A stretch of DNA of 64,000 nucleotides, taken from positions 1 through 64,000 of the forward strand of contig NZ_JACNMM010000016.1 of assembly GCF_020529025.1 (NCBI RefSeq). Direction: 5' to 3'. Source of the stretch: Oceaniglobus trochenteri. GTDB lineage: Bacteria > Pseudomonadota > Alphaproteobacteria > Rhodobacterales > Rhodobacteraceae. Position numbers and translations under genes: made by a program. Every line of letters starts with the position of its first letter. Position 1 is the first letter of the stretch. Of this stretch, positions 53,371 through 61,878 are shown in pieces. The notes beneath the pieces are model-generated. The model saw only the letters and a program-made list of their open reading frames with translations, searched no databases and was not told the origin of the DNA.

Positions 53371-55559
53371 AGTCGCGTTCCTTCGATCACCCACATGGAT
53401 TGTGGAAAGGCCCAGGGCAGGGTCAGGCCGTGTTGCATCAGGTACTGGCCCGAAACCTCGATATCTCCGGATTTCAGCGCGGGATCGCCGCGCGACAGGC
53501 CAACCGCATCAGCGCGGTTGGCAAGGTGCATACGATATCTTGCCCCAGCGTCAAGGCCGGTCAGGCGCAAGGGGCGCGGCGCGATCTGGGCGCTGGTTTC
53601 CGCCTCCCCCGCGAAGACGACGAAACGCGCGCCGTCGCGTGACAGCTGCTGTTCCGCGATCACCGAGGGATCGGCACTGTCGAGCCGCAGGATATCGCCC
53701 CGGCACATCCAGCCGCGGTTGGCCTTCCACCAGGCGGTGACCTCTTGCAGGACGCGCGCCTCGTCCTCGGTCAGTTCCCGTGGGTCCATCTCGAACCCCA
53801 TGTGGCGCTGCGCGGCCACCCAGGCGCGGAACCGGATGTCCAGAACCCGCCCCGAGGTGTGGCACTGGCGCGGGCCGACATGGCTGCCGGTGACGGCCAT
53901 GGGCAGGAACAGGGCGGCGTCGTGCTGGATGCGCAGGCGTTCCAGCGCATCGTTGCTGTCGGAAAGCCAGACGCGCGCGGTGCGCTTCAGGATGCCGAAG
54001 TCGATCCGCCCACCGCCGCTGGCGCAACTTTCCAGTTCGACATGCGGAAAATCGGCGCGCAGCCGGTCGAACAGGGCATAGGTGCCGCGCGTCTGGGCCG
54101 CATCGGGGGCGGGCAAAACGCGGTTGTGATCCCATTTGACGTAATCGACATCATGGGCCGACAGCACCGCCGCGATATGGTTGTAGAGGTATTCGCGCAC
54201 CTCGGGCAGGGCGATGTTCAGCACGAATTGCTGGCGCCCCGGGATCTGGTCGGCGGGGCCGAGGATCCAGTCGGGGTGGGCGCGGGCCAGGTCGCTGTCG
54301 CGGTTCACCATCTCGGGTTCGAACCAGATGCCGAAACCCATGCCCTCGGCCTTCACATGGTCGATCAGCGGGGTCAGGCCACCTGGGTACTTGCGCGGAT
54401 CAATCACCCAGTCGCCCAGCGAGGTCGTGTCATCATCACGCCGCCCGAACCAGCCATCGTCCAGCACGAAGCGTTCAGCGCCCAGGGCGGCGGCGCGGCT
54501 GGCGATGTCCTTCAGCTCGGCCAGGTCGTGGTTGAAATAGACCGCCTCCCAGCAGTTGTAATGCACGGGGCGCGGGCGGTCCGGGTGCGGCCATGTCACG
54601 ATCCGGTCGCGGGCGTGGCGCTGATGGGCGGTGGCGATGCCGTTCAGGCCGGTTGTGGAATGGGTGAGGTAGATCTTGGCCGTCTCGAACCGCGTGCCCG
54701 GTTCGGTTTCGCTCTGCGCGGCATGGCCGAACTGCACCTGGCGGCGGCCATCGGGCAGTTCCTCGGCAATCATGCGGTGTCCGCCCGACCAGCCATAGTG
54801 CAGCCCGAACGCCTGGCCCTGCGTGTTCGTGGTGCCCCGGCAGGGTAGGATCAGGCCGGGGAAATGTTCGTGCCCGCTGCGCCCTGTGCGGCTTTCGCGC
54901 ATGTGGATGCCGGGGGTCCAGGGGGTTCGGTTCAACCGGAATTCGCCGATCCACCGGCCCGAAACGTCGATCACCTCATCGGCAAGTTGCGGCGCGGGCA
55001 AGACGGGGGCGGCCAGCCAGTCGAGGTGGATGGGGTGTCCGCAGGTGAGTGTGGCCCGTGCGGTTATGAGATCGTCGTGGGCGGTGAAGGTGGCGGTGTA
55101 GGTGAGGGCGTTTCGCGCATCTTCGCAGGTGAAGCGCAGCACATCACCATCCGTTCCGCCCGGCGGCAGGCCGGGCATCCCCCGACCGCCCCCCCGGGCG
55201 GGGGCTTCTCCCCCACCCGCGACCGGGGGATGCCCTTCGTTTATTGTATCGGACGTTGTCACATCTCTGAGCGCAAATGTGGGAAGAATTATCGCCCCCC
55301 CACCATCCCGCAGCATCATCCCCGGCTGGCCGGGAAAGCTGCGCCGCGCCTCGGGGGACAGCGACAGGGGCGGGCTGGCATCCAGCATCCCGCCCGTCAC
55401 GTCCATCACCGCCGCCGATGCCAGCGTTTCCAGGTCTTCGTCTTCCGGCAGGGGCGCGCCCCAATAGATGCATTCGGGCAGGGCGTCGTCGCGGCTGACC
55501 AGGACAAGGGTCTGGTCGCGGGTATCCATCCGCCAGGCGCGGATCGTTTCGTCGGTCAT
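53367..55559 (-). CDS. Alpha-galactosidase, GH36, carrying an in-frame palindromic insert
   Basis: The 730-aa cytoplasmic enzyme releases galactose from melibiose/raffinose-type sugars. It has WEAVYFNHDLAELKDIASRA, FVLDDGWFGRRDDDTTSLGD, WFEPEMVNRDSDLARAHPDW, the nucleophile Asp in VDYVKWDHNR, and the acid/base region ESCASGGGRIDFGILKRT. In the N-terminal domain, residues about 107-135 read as EGHPPVAGGGEAPARGGGRG plus MPGLPPGG: low-complexity and encoded by nested inverted repeats, unlike the family. The frame is kept, so the enzyme may still work. ATG 55559 (MTDETIRAWR). Confidence 0.92.
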   Translation of the reverse strand: MTDETIRAWRMDTRDQTLVLVSRDDALPECIYWGAPLPEDEDLETLASAAVMDVTGGMLDASPPLSLSPEARRSFPGQPGMMLRDGGGAIILPTFALRDVTTSDTINEGHPPVAGGGEAPARGGGRGMPGLPPGGTDGDVLRFTCEDARNALTYTATFTAHDDLITARATLTCGHPIHLDWLAAPVLPAPQLADEVIDVSGRWIGEFRLNRTPWTPGIHMRESRTGRSGHEHFPGLILPCRGTTNTQGQAFGLHYGWSGGHRMIAEELPDGRRQVQFGHAAQSETEPGTRFETAKIYLTHSTTGLNGIATAHQRHARDRIVTWPHPDRPRPVHYNCWEAVYFNHDLAELKDIASRAAALGAERFVLDDGWFGRRDDDTTSLGDWVIDPRKYPGGLTPLIDHVKAEGMGFGIWFEPEMVNRDSDLARAHPDWILGPADQIPGRQQFVLNIALPEVREYLYNHIAAVLSAHDVDYVKWDHNRVLPAPDAAQTRGTYALFDRLRADFPHVELESCASGGGRIDFGILKRTARVWLSDSNDALERLRIQHDAALFLPMAVTGSHVGPRQCHTSGRVLDIRFRAWVAAQRHMGFEMDPRELTEDEARVLQEVTAWWKANRGWMCRGDILRLDSADPSVIAEQQLSRDGARFVVFAGEAETSAQIAPRPLRLTGLDAGARYRMHLANRADAVGLSRGDPALKSGDIEVSGQYLMQHGLTLPWAFPQSMWVIEGTRL
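55158..55235. repeat. Palindromic element inside the alpha-galactosidase gene
   Basis: Outer arms GGGCATCCCCC (55173-55183) and GGGGGATGCCC (55225-55235) are perfect reverse complements. Inside them, near 55195-55219, CGGGCGGGGG and CCCCCACCCG can form a second hairpin. Directly beside the left arm GCCCGG (55158-55163) pairs with CCGGGC (55171-55176). The cluster sits wholly in coding sequence and keeps the frame. Confidence 0.7.
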
Positions 55560-55567
55560 GGTGGTCC

Positions 55568-56416
55568 TTATTTCACGGCGCCAAGGGTCAGGCCCGCGAT
55601 GAAGTGTTTCTGCATCAGGAAGAACATCGCCACCGGCGGCAGGGCGGCGACGATGCTGCCCGCGCTCATCAGGTGATAGGCCGCGCGGTACTGGGCGTTG
55701 AAGCTGGTGATGCCCGCCGTTACCGGCTGGCTTTCGACGCCCTGGGTCAGCACGACGGCCCAGAAGTAGTCGTTCCAGATGAAGGTGAAGATCAGAACCG
55801 CCATGGCGGCAAGCGCCGGTTTCATCAGCGGCAGGACGACGTACCAGAAGATGCGCCATTCGGCCACGCCCTCGACCCGGGCCGCCTCGATCAGTTCATA
55901 GGGCAGGGCGCGGATGAAATTGCGCATGAAAAGGGTGCAGAACCCGGTCTGAAATGCGATATGAAACAGCACGAGGCCGGTCTTCGTATTGTAAAGCCCC
56001 ATGTCGAGCGTGAGATCGCGCACCGGCACCATCAGGATCTGGAACGGCACGAAGTTGCCCGCCACGAACATGAAGAAGATCCAGAGGTTCGCCTTGAACC
56101 TGTAGATCCCCAGCGCGAACCCCGTCATCGAAGACAGGATGATGCAACCCACCACCGTGGGCACGGTGATGAAAACCGAGTTCAGCAGGTAGCGCGGCAT
56201 GTCGGATTCGAAGAAGACCTTGCCATAGTTGGTGAGGCCTTCGAAGCTGGAGGGCCAGCCCCAGTAGTTGCCGGTGGTGAAATCGGCGTCGGGCTTGATG
56301 CTGAACACCATGATCGAGATCAGCGGCAGCAGCCAGAGCACAAGGGCCACGGGCAGCAGCGACTGGTAGGTCAGCTGCCATGCGCGGGGGGTCTTTTCGA
56401 CGGGGGTGGGGAACAT
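55568..56416 (-). CDS. Carbohydrate ABC transporter permease (MalG-like)
   Basis: The 282-aa permease begins with LPVALVLWLLPLISIMVFSI, has NYWGWPSSFEGLTNYGKVFF in the periplasmic loop, and the EAA motif ELIEAARVEGVAEWRIFWYV (about 178-197), which contacts the ATPase, followed by PLMKPALAAMAVLIFTFIWN. It is the second permease of the galactoside importer. GH36 starts 8 nt after its stop. Confidence 0.93.
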   Translation of the reverse strand: MFPTPVEKTPRAWQLTYQSLLPVALVLWLLPLISIMVFSIKPDADFTTGNYWGWPSSFEGLTNYGKVFFESDMPRYLLNSVFITVPTVVGCIILSSMTGFALGIYRFKANLWIFFMFVAGNFVPFQILMVPVRDLTLDMGLYNTKTGLVLFHIAFQTGFCTLFMRNFIRALPYELIEAARVEGVAEWRIFWYVVLPLMKPALAAMAVLIFTFIWNDYFWAVVLTQGVESQPVTAGITSFNAQYRAAYHLMSAGSIVAALPPVAMFFLMQKHFIAGLTLGAVK

Positions 56417-56466
56417 GGCTTAGCCGTCCTTTCGCTGAATGGCCCTGCGGGCCATGCCTGCGGCGC

Positions 56467-56487
56467 GAGTATTTGGACAAAGAAGAA
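56467..56487. repeat. Dispersed repeat, copy 2 (GAGTATTTGGACAAAGAAGAA)
   Basis: Lies in the 80-bp gap between the two permease genes, inside an operon. The core is GAGTATTT-GG-ACAAAGAAGAA. It resembles the minus-strand copy at 62635-62663. Confidence 0.6.
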
Positions 56488-56496
56488 ACTGGGCGG

Positions 56497-57426
56497 TCAT
56501 CTTGCCTTGTCCTCCTGGTACATCGACCACAGGAAATAGGCGATGAAGCAGAGCATGATCAGGAACAGCACCACGGCGATGGCCGCGCCGTATCCCATGC
56601 GGAAGCCGTATTCCGACAGCGCCACTTCGAACATGTAGAAGGACAGCACGCGGGATTCGCCGAAGGGGCCGCCGTTGGTCATGATCGAGATCAGGTCGAA
56701 ACTGCGCAGCGCGCCGATGATGGTGACGACGAAGGCGATGAAGGTGGCGGGCTTGAGCTGCGGGATGATGATGTACCAGAGCATCTTCCAGCCCTTGGCA
56801 TTGTCCAGCCGCCCGGCCTCGATCTGTTCGGGGTTCACGCCGTTCAGACCGGTGAGATAGAGGATCATGCAATAGGCCGTCTGCGGCCACAGCCCCGCGG
56901 CGATGATGCCGTAGGTCACATAGGTCGGATCGCCCAGCACGTTGATCGGGCCGAGGCCGACCCAGCCGAGGATGATGTTCAGCAAGCCGAAGGTGGGATC
57001 GTAGAACCAGGTGAAGACCAGGCCGACGACGACCTGCGAGATCACGAAGGGAAAGAAGAACAGGGATTTGTAGAGGCGGATGCCGGTGACCGTCTGGTTC
57101 AGGAACAGCGCGATGAACAGGCCCGCCGGAATGGCCAGCAGGTAGAGCACCAGCCAGATCAGGTTGTTCCTGAGCGAGGTATAGAAGGCATCGTCATAGT
57201 AGAGCTCTTCGTAGTTCTGAAGGCCGATGAATTCGGGCGCGCCCAGGCCATCCCAGCGCAGCGTCGAGATCTGGAACGACTGGAAGATCGGGAAGATCAC
57301 GTAGAAGGCAAAGAAGATCATCCCCGGCGCAAGGAAGAGCCAGGGCGAGATCGCGATCTGGTTGCGGTGCCACCAGTTGCGTTTCGGCCCCTGGGGATGG
57401 GTGTCGGGCAGGGTTGCGTGGGTCAT
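56497..57426 (-). CDS. Carbohydrate ABC transporter permease (MalF-like)
   Basis: The 309-aa permease has helices starting at about 28 (AISPWLFLAPGMIFFAFYVI), the loop FIGLQNYEELYYDDAFYTSL, and the coupling motif EQIEAGRLDNAKGWKMLWYI with IIPQLKPATFIAFVVTIIGA. It pairs with the MalG-like permease. ATG 57426 (MTHATLPDT) fits; further open frame upstream is the 117-bp gap to the binding protein. Confidence 0.93.
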   Translation of the reverse strand: MTHATLPDTHPQGPKRNWWHRNQIAISPWLFLAPGMIFFAFYVIFPIFQSFQISTLRWDGLGAPEFIGLQNYEELYYDDAFYTSLRNNLIWLVLYLLAIPAGLFIALFLNQTVTGIRLYKSLFFFPFVISQVVVGLVFTWFYDPTFGLLNIILGWVGLGPINVLGDPTYVTYGIIAAGLWPQTAYCMILYLTGLNGVNPEQIEAGRLDNAKGWKMLWYIIIPQLKPATFIAFVVTIIGALRSFDLISIMTNGGPFGESRVLSFYMFEVALSEYGFRMGYGAAIAVVLFLIMLCFIAYFLWSMYQEDKAR

Positions 57427-57543
57427 GGGGCCACCTGGTCTTGGGTGTGGGGCGGACCGGGTCTGCGCCGCGCGGTCCGGGTGTGGGGTGGGGCGGCACC
57501 ATTGGCCGCCCGCAACCCGTTTCATGCCGTAACTTGGCGTGGA

Positions 57544-58809
57544 TCAGTAGATCCGGCCGCGGGCCCGCTCGAGCCGGTCGAGGATCTTGTCGATGTTGTC
57601 GGGGCGGACCATGAATTCCTGGAAGCCCTCCATCGCGACCTTGGCCATCTCGGCGGGGGCGTCACGGTCGAAGAACTGCGCGATGCCGCCCGGTGCCTTG
57701 TTGGACAGGACATCGAAGCCTTCCTTCAGGAACTTGTCGTCATCCACCGAGGAGTTCGAGTTGACCGGAAGCTGACCCAGCGCGTTGCCCGCGTTGATCA
57801 GGGTCTGGTTGTCGGCCGAAACGACCCATTTCAGGAAGGCCTTGGCGTTGTCCTTGTTGGCCGCACCGCTGGGGATGTGGAAGGTGTCGGTCGGGGCGTC
57901 TTCGCCCAGTTCGACATCGGCGTTGATCGCGGGGAACTGGAAGTAATCCAGCTGATCGTCGCTCAGGCCCGCTTCGCGCAGGGGGGCCACGGCGAAGTTG
58001 CCCATCAGGTAGGCGGCAGCATCGCCACCGGTCATGAAGGGCAGGGCCTCTTGCCAGCTATAGGCGGTGTGGTTGTCGATGAAGGCGCCCATGTCGATCA
58101 GCTCGCGCCAGTTGGCGAAGGTCGCCTTGACGCCGTCGTCGGTCCAGGGAATCTCGCCCGCCGTCAGCTTCATGTGATAGTCGAAGCCGTTGGTGCGCAT
58201 GTTCAGGTAGTCGAACCAGCCACCGGCGGTCCACAGGAACTTGGTCCCGATGGTGAAGCACTTCACGCCGTTGTCGAGCAGGGTCTGGCAGTTGGACTTG
58301 AAGGTGTCCCAGTCCTGCGGTTCGCTCAGGCCGTACTGGTCGTAGATATCCTTACGATAGTAAACGCCCCACTGGTAGTAGGTATAGGGCACGCCCCACT
58401 GCTTGCCATCCATGGTCATCGCGCCCTTGGTGCTGGCGAGTTCCTCGGACAGGGTGCCTTCCCAGATGTCCGACACGTCCTCGAACAGGCCGGCGTCCAC
58501 ATAGGGGGCCATGCGGTTGCCCGCGTACCAGTTGGCCACGTCCGGCGAATTGGCGGTCAGGAAGTTGCGGATCTGGGTCTTGTAGGCTTCGCGGTCGATC
58601 ACCGTCAGTTCGATGTTCAGATCGGGGTGCATTTCCCCGAACCGCTCCACCATGCCTTCCATCACCGCGCGGGGCGCAGGGTTGGACATGTCGGAAAAGA
58701 TGATCAGATCCCCGGACAGGTTCTGCGAATGGGCATCGGCAAGGGCGCCCGTTGCCATCACGGCAGAGACGCCAAGCGCCGCGGCGGACGCTGTGAGTTT
58801 GCACACCAT
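57544..58809 (-). CDS. Sugar ABC transporter substrate-binding protein (family 1)
   Basis: The 421-aa periplasmic protein has a signal peptide (MVCKLTASAAALGVSAVMAT, cut near GALADAHS). Family marks: GDLIIFSDMSNPAPRAVMEG and TANSPDVANWYAGNRMAPYV in the N-lobe, WGVPYTYYQWGVYYRKDIYD, and MTGGDAAAYLMGNFAVAPLR. It is the first gene of the operon, and the cluster content points to alpha/beta-galactosides as ligands. ATG 58809 follows GGGAGCAA. The divergent IclR gene lies 176 bp away. Confidence 0.92.
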   Translation of the reverse strand: MVCKLTASAAALGVSAVMATGALADAHSQNLSGDLIIFSDMSNPAPRAVMEGMVERFGEMHPDLNIELTVIDREAYKTQIRNFLTANSPDVANWYAGNRMAPYVDAGLFEDVSDIWEGTLSEELASTKGAMTMDGKQWGVPYTYYQWGVYYRKDIYDQYGLSEPQDWDTFKSNCQTLLDNGVKCFTIGTKFLWTAGGWFDYLNMRTNGFDYHMKLTAGEIPWTDDGVKATFANWRELIDMGAFIDNHTAYSWQEALPFMTGGDAAAYLMGNFAVAPLREAGLSDDQLDYFQFPAINADVELGEDAPTDTFHIPSGAANKDNAKAFLKWVVSADNQTLINAGNALGQLPVNSNSSVDDDKFLKEGFDVLSNKAPGGIAQFFDRDAPAEMAKVAMEGFQEFMVRPDNIDKILDRLERARGRIY

Positions 58810-58826
58810 AAGTTGCTCCCTAGATG

Positions 58827-58843
58827 GTTCCATTATGTGAAAC
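58827..58843. promoter_or_regulatory. Candidate IclR operator in the galactoside promoter
   Basis: GTTCCA-TTATG-TGAAAC: 6-bp arms with one mismatch. It lies just downstream of a minus-strand promoter candidate, TTGACA (58892-58887) and TATCAT (58867-58862) with a 19-nt spacer, and 18 bp before the binding-protein start. A repressor there would block elongation. Confidence 0.45.
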
Positions 58844-58985
58844 TTGGTTTTAGATATTGAAATGATAACCGCATTGGCGCTATGGATGTCAACAGTTTCC
58901 TGCCCCCGGAAGGCTGACCTTGCGTCAGAGCAGCGGGCGTTTTGCCCGCAGGGCAAGGGCAGAAACAGGCGAGAGGATGGATGGC

Positions 58986-59819
58986 ATGCCGGACCGGTCA
59001 GGGCGACCGTCAGCAGGTGAGGCGCGGGGTGCGGGCACCGTGGGCAAGGCGCTTGCCGTGCTTGACCAGGTGGCCGGTTATGGCCGTCCGGTGCGCTTTG
59101 CCGAGGTGCAGCGCGACAGCCCCTTTCCCAAGGCCACGCTCTATCGGCTGATCCAGACGCTGACCTCGCAGGGGATGCTGCGGCTTGACCCCGAAAGCGG
59201 CACCTATGCGCTGGGGGTGCGGCTGGTGCGGCTGGCCCATGCGGCCTGGCACACCACCTCGCTTGCGCCGATCGCGCGGCCCCATATCGATGCGCTGTCC
59301 GCCGAACTGGGCGAAACGGTTCACCTGGCGCAGCTGGACCATGGCCAGGTTCTGTATGTCGACAAGCGCAACGCAACGGTCCCGGTCAGGATGTATTCGC
59401 AGGCGGGCAAGGTGGGCCCGGCCTATTGCACCGGGGTGGGCAAGGCGATGATGGCATTCCTGCCCGCCCCCGACCTTGAAGATACCATCGCGCAGCAGTC
59501 GTTTCACCGGTTCACGCCCAATACGCTGACCGACCGCGCAAGCCTCTTGCGCGATCTTGCGGCGATCCGCGACCGTGGCCATGCCTTCGACGACGAAGAG
59601 CATGAGGCCGGCATCATTTGCCTGGCCGTGCCGATCCTGACCGATGGTCGCCAGGTTCTTGGTGCGATCTCGGTCACGGCCACCAGCGCGCGGCGCAGCC
59701 TTGACGAACTGGGCGAACTGGCCCCCGCCCTGCGCGCCGCGGCCCGGAAGATCGCCACCGAGGCATCGGCATGGCGGTTCCCCGACCGTGCCGCAGAACC
59801 CCTTGCAACAACAGGATGA
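58986..59819 (+). CDS. IclR-family regulator of the galactoside locus
   Basis: The 277-aa protein has an N-terminal winged HTH (AGTVGKALAVLDQVAGYGRP, PFPKATLYRLIQTLTSQG; about 17-70) and a C-terminal GAF-like effector domain (GETVHLAQLDHGQVLYVDKR, PAYCTGVGKAMMAFL, AGIICLAVPILTDGRQVLGA). Its place, divergent from the transport and catabolic operon, marks it as the likely galactoside/galactonate-responsive repressor. ATG 58986 is preferred, with GAGAGG 9 nt upstream; ATG 58977 directly follows that site. The ATPase gene starts 4 nt after its stop. Confidence 0.9.
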   Translation: MPDRSGRPSAGEARGAGTVGKALAVLDQVAGYGRPVRFAEVQRDSPFPKATLYRLIQTLTSQGMLRLDPESGTYALGVRLVRLAHAAWHTTSLAPIARPHIDALSAELGETVHLAQLDHGQVLYVDKRNATVPVRMYSQAGKVGPAYCTGVGKAMMAFLPAPDLEDTIAQQSFHRFTPNTLTDRASLLRDLAAIRDRGHAFDDEEHEAGIICLAVPILTDGRQVLGAISVTATSARRSLDELGELAPALRAAARKIATEASAWRFPDRAAEPLATTG

Positions 59820-59823
59820 ATCC

Positions 59824-60882
59824 ATGTCAGGTGTGACACTTTCCAATGTTATGAAGCGCTACGGCGACGTGCAGGTGATCCACGGTGTGGATCTGGAAGT
59901 CGCCGATGGCGAATTCTGCGTTTTCGTCGGGCCTTCGGGTTGTGGCAAGTCCACGCTCTTGCGGATGTTCGCGGGGCTGGAGGAAACGACGGGCGGCAAG
60001 ATCGCCATCGGCAGCCGCGACGTGACCCGCGACGACCCGGCCGAGCGGGGCGTGGCGATGGTTTTCCAGACCTATGCCCTCTATCCGCACATGACGGTGG
60101 CCGAGAACATGGGCTTCGGGCTGAAGATGAACAAGCATCCCCGCGCCGAGATCGACAAGAAGGTGGCCGAGGCCTCGCGCATCCTGAAGCTGGACGATTA
60201 CCTGAAACGCAAGCCGGCGGCCCTTTCGGGCGGGCAGCGGCAGCGGGTGGCCATCGGGCGGGCCATCGTGCGCGGCCCCGAGGTGTTCCTGTTCGACGAG
60301 CCGCTGTCGAACCTCGATGCGGAACTGCGGGTCGAGATGCGGGTGGAAATCGCCCGCCTGCACAAGGAAATCGGCGCGACGATGATCTATGTCACCCACG
60401 ACCAGGTCGAGGCGATGACCCTGGCTGACAAGATCGTGGTGCTGCGGGCCGGTGTGATCGAACAGGTGGGGGCGCCGCTCGATCTTTACCGCGATCCCGA
60501 CAACCGCTTCGTGGCCGGTTTCATCGGCTCACCGGCGATGAACTTTCTCGAAGGCAAGGTGACCGATGGGCGGCAGGTGGCGGTGTCGTCGCTGGACAAG
60601 GCGCTGCCGGTGCAGGTGCAGGTGCCCGCCGAGGGCACGGCAGTGACCCTGGGCATCCGCCCCGAACATATCGAGATCACCGAGGGCAGCACCCACACCG
60701 TGGAACTGACCGAGGCGCTGGGGGGCGTGTCCTATGCCTATCTGGCGGGTGCGGATGGCGAGCGGATGATCGTGGAGGAACGCGGCGATCTGCGCTCGAA
60801 GGCGGGCGACAAGGTTGGCATCGCCTTCGATCCGGCGCGCGCGATGCTGTTCGATGCCAAGAGCGAAGCGCGCATCCGATAG
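59824..60882 (+). CDS. Sugar ABC transporter ATP-binding protein (UgpC/MsmK-like)
   Basis: The 352-aa ATPase energises the importer: Walker A GPSGCGKST, Q-loop MVFQTYALYPHMTV, signature LSGGQRQRV, Walker B VFLFDEP, H-loop VTHDQ. It also has a C-terminal TOBE domain (from about 250; LGIRPEHIEITEG) as in MalK-type ATPases. It is encoded opposite to the rest of the transporter, with the IclR gene, so transporter and regulator are split over two divergent transcripts. A palindromic repeat follows. Confidence 0.94.
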   Translation: MSGVTLSNVMKRYGDVQVIHGVDLEVADGEFCVFVGPSGCGKSTLLRMFAGLEETTGGKIAIGSRDVTRDDPAERGVAMVFQTYALYPHMTVAENMGFGLKMNKHPRAEIDKKVAEASRILKLDDYLKRKPAALSGGQRQRVAIGRAIVRGPEVFLFDEPLSNLDAELRVEMRVEIARLHKEIGATMIYVTHDQVEAMTLADKIVVLRAGVIEQVGAPLDLYRDPDNRFVAGFIGSPAMNFLEGKVTDGRQVAVSSLDKALPVQVQVPAEGTAVTLGIRPEHIEITEGSTHTVELTEALGGVSYAYLAGADGERMIVEERGDLRSKAGDKVGIAFDPARAMLFDAKSEARIR

Positions 60883-60902
60883 CGCGCAAAGGAACTTTCA
60901 AT

Positions 60903-60987
60903 GCCTCCGGCGGGGATATTTCAGGACCAAAGATGAAGACAGGATGGTCTTTGCGATCATAGGTCTTCAAATATCCCCGCCGGAGGC
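60903..60987. repeat. Inverted pair of the dispersed repeat between convergent genes
   Basis: GCCTCCGGCGGGGATATTT (60903-60921) recurs as its exact reverse complement at 60969-60987, 47 nt apart. The left unit continues CAGGACCAAAGATGAAG, the copy shared with 21186-21206. It lies between the ABC ATPase gene and soeC and can form a long hairpin, probably a bidirectional terminator. Confidence 0.75.
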
Positions 60988-60999
60988 TCCGACGGCTGA

Positions 61000-61878
61000 C
61001 TAGGCCGCCGTCCGCCCGTAGTACAGCGAAACGGTATGCTCGGCCTCGGCGAAGAACAGCCAGCGGGTGATCAGCACGCCGCAGAGGTGCGACAGCACGG
61101 CCAGCGCCGCCATGACGTGGTGGAAGGGCAGCAGCAGAAGCGCGACAGGCGCCGCAAAGGCCAGCACCAGCGCGATGGAGCGCAGCTTCGTGGCATGTTT
61201 GCGGGCGATGACGAAGACCATCTCCTTCGTGAGGTAGTTGCCCTCGGAGTGGGACGATTCGAACAGGCGCACCTTGCCGATGCCGCCCAGCCCGGTCGCG
61301 GTTCCGGCGGTGCTTCCCGCGGCGGCGAACCGGGCATCCCCCGCTTTCCAGGCGGCGAACTGGCCGATGCCGGTCAGGACCAGGAAGGCGATGGCCACCG
61401 TAACCTGACCCGACAGAAGCGCACCGCCCGACAGCGCATAGGCGATGAACATCGCGCTGGTGGACCAGTGATGCCAGCGCGGCACGCTGCGGATCGAGGC
61501 ATAGATCATCGATGTGATGTAGACGGTTCCGATCGATGCCAGCGCGCCAAGCCAGCCGATGGGCGCGAGGCGCAGGCCGAAGAACACCAGTGGCGCTGCG
61601 AAAATCGCCATAACCACCAGCGTGAGGACCGAGGCCCAGCCTTCGCGCGAGAGCCAGGAGGTGCGCCACTGGGTGAAGGCCTTCAGCGCCCGTTCGGGGT
61701 GGCCCAGGTGGAAGGTGGAAAACACCAGCCCGCCGACCGCCAGCAAGTAGGCGATGGCGAAGAAGGCGAAGGCCGACATCCCTTCGACCCGCGGAAAGCC
61801 GAGACCCAGGAAAGCCAGCAGACCGAAGCCGATGCCCGACAGCGTGGTGAAGGCGATGATGGAGGCGGCGGGGTGCAT
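61000..61878 (-). CDS. soeC: Sulfite dehydrogenase membrane anchor SoeC (DmsC-like)
   Basis: The 292-aa membrane protein has about eight helices (SIIAFTTLSGIGFGLLAFLG, AFFAIAYLLAVGGLVFSTFH, GWASVLTLVVMAIFAAPLVF and others). The short motif FHLGHPERALKAFTQWRTSW is typical of DmsC/SoeC anchors. It transfers electrons to quinone. The SoeB stop overlaps its start (TGATG, 1 nt). Confidence 0.85.
   Translation of the reverse strand: MHPAASIIAFTTLSGIGFGLLAFLGLGFPRVEGMSAFAFFAIAYLLAVGGLVFSTFHLGHPERALKAFTQWRTSWLSREGWASVLTLVVMAIFAAPLVFFGLRLAPIGWLGALASIGTVYITSMIYASIRSVPRWHHWSTSAMFIAYALSGGALLSGQVTVAIAFLVLTGIGQFAAWKAGDARFAAAGSTAGTATGLGGIGKVRLFESSHSEGNYLTKEMVFVIARKHATKLRSIALVLAFAAPVALLLLPFHHVMAALAVLSHLCGVLITRWLFFAEAEHTVSLYYGRTAA

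Noticed and set aside
56380-58860. An 826-codon open frame on the plus strand opposite the sugar importer genes
   Set aside because: It is antisense to three well-supported ABC transporter genes; its His/Glu/Gly-rich composition is typical of the complement of high-GC coding DNA and shows no family feature.
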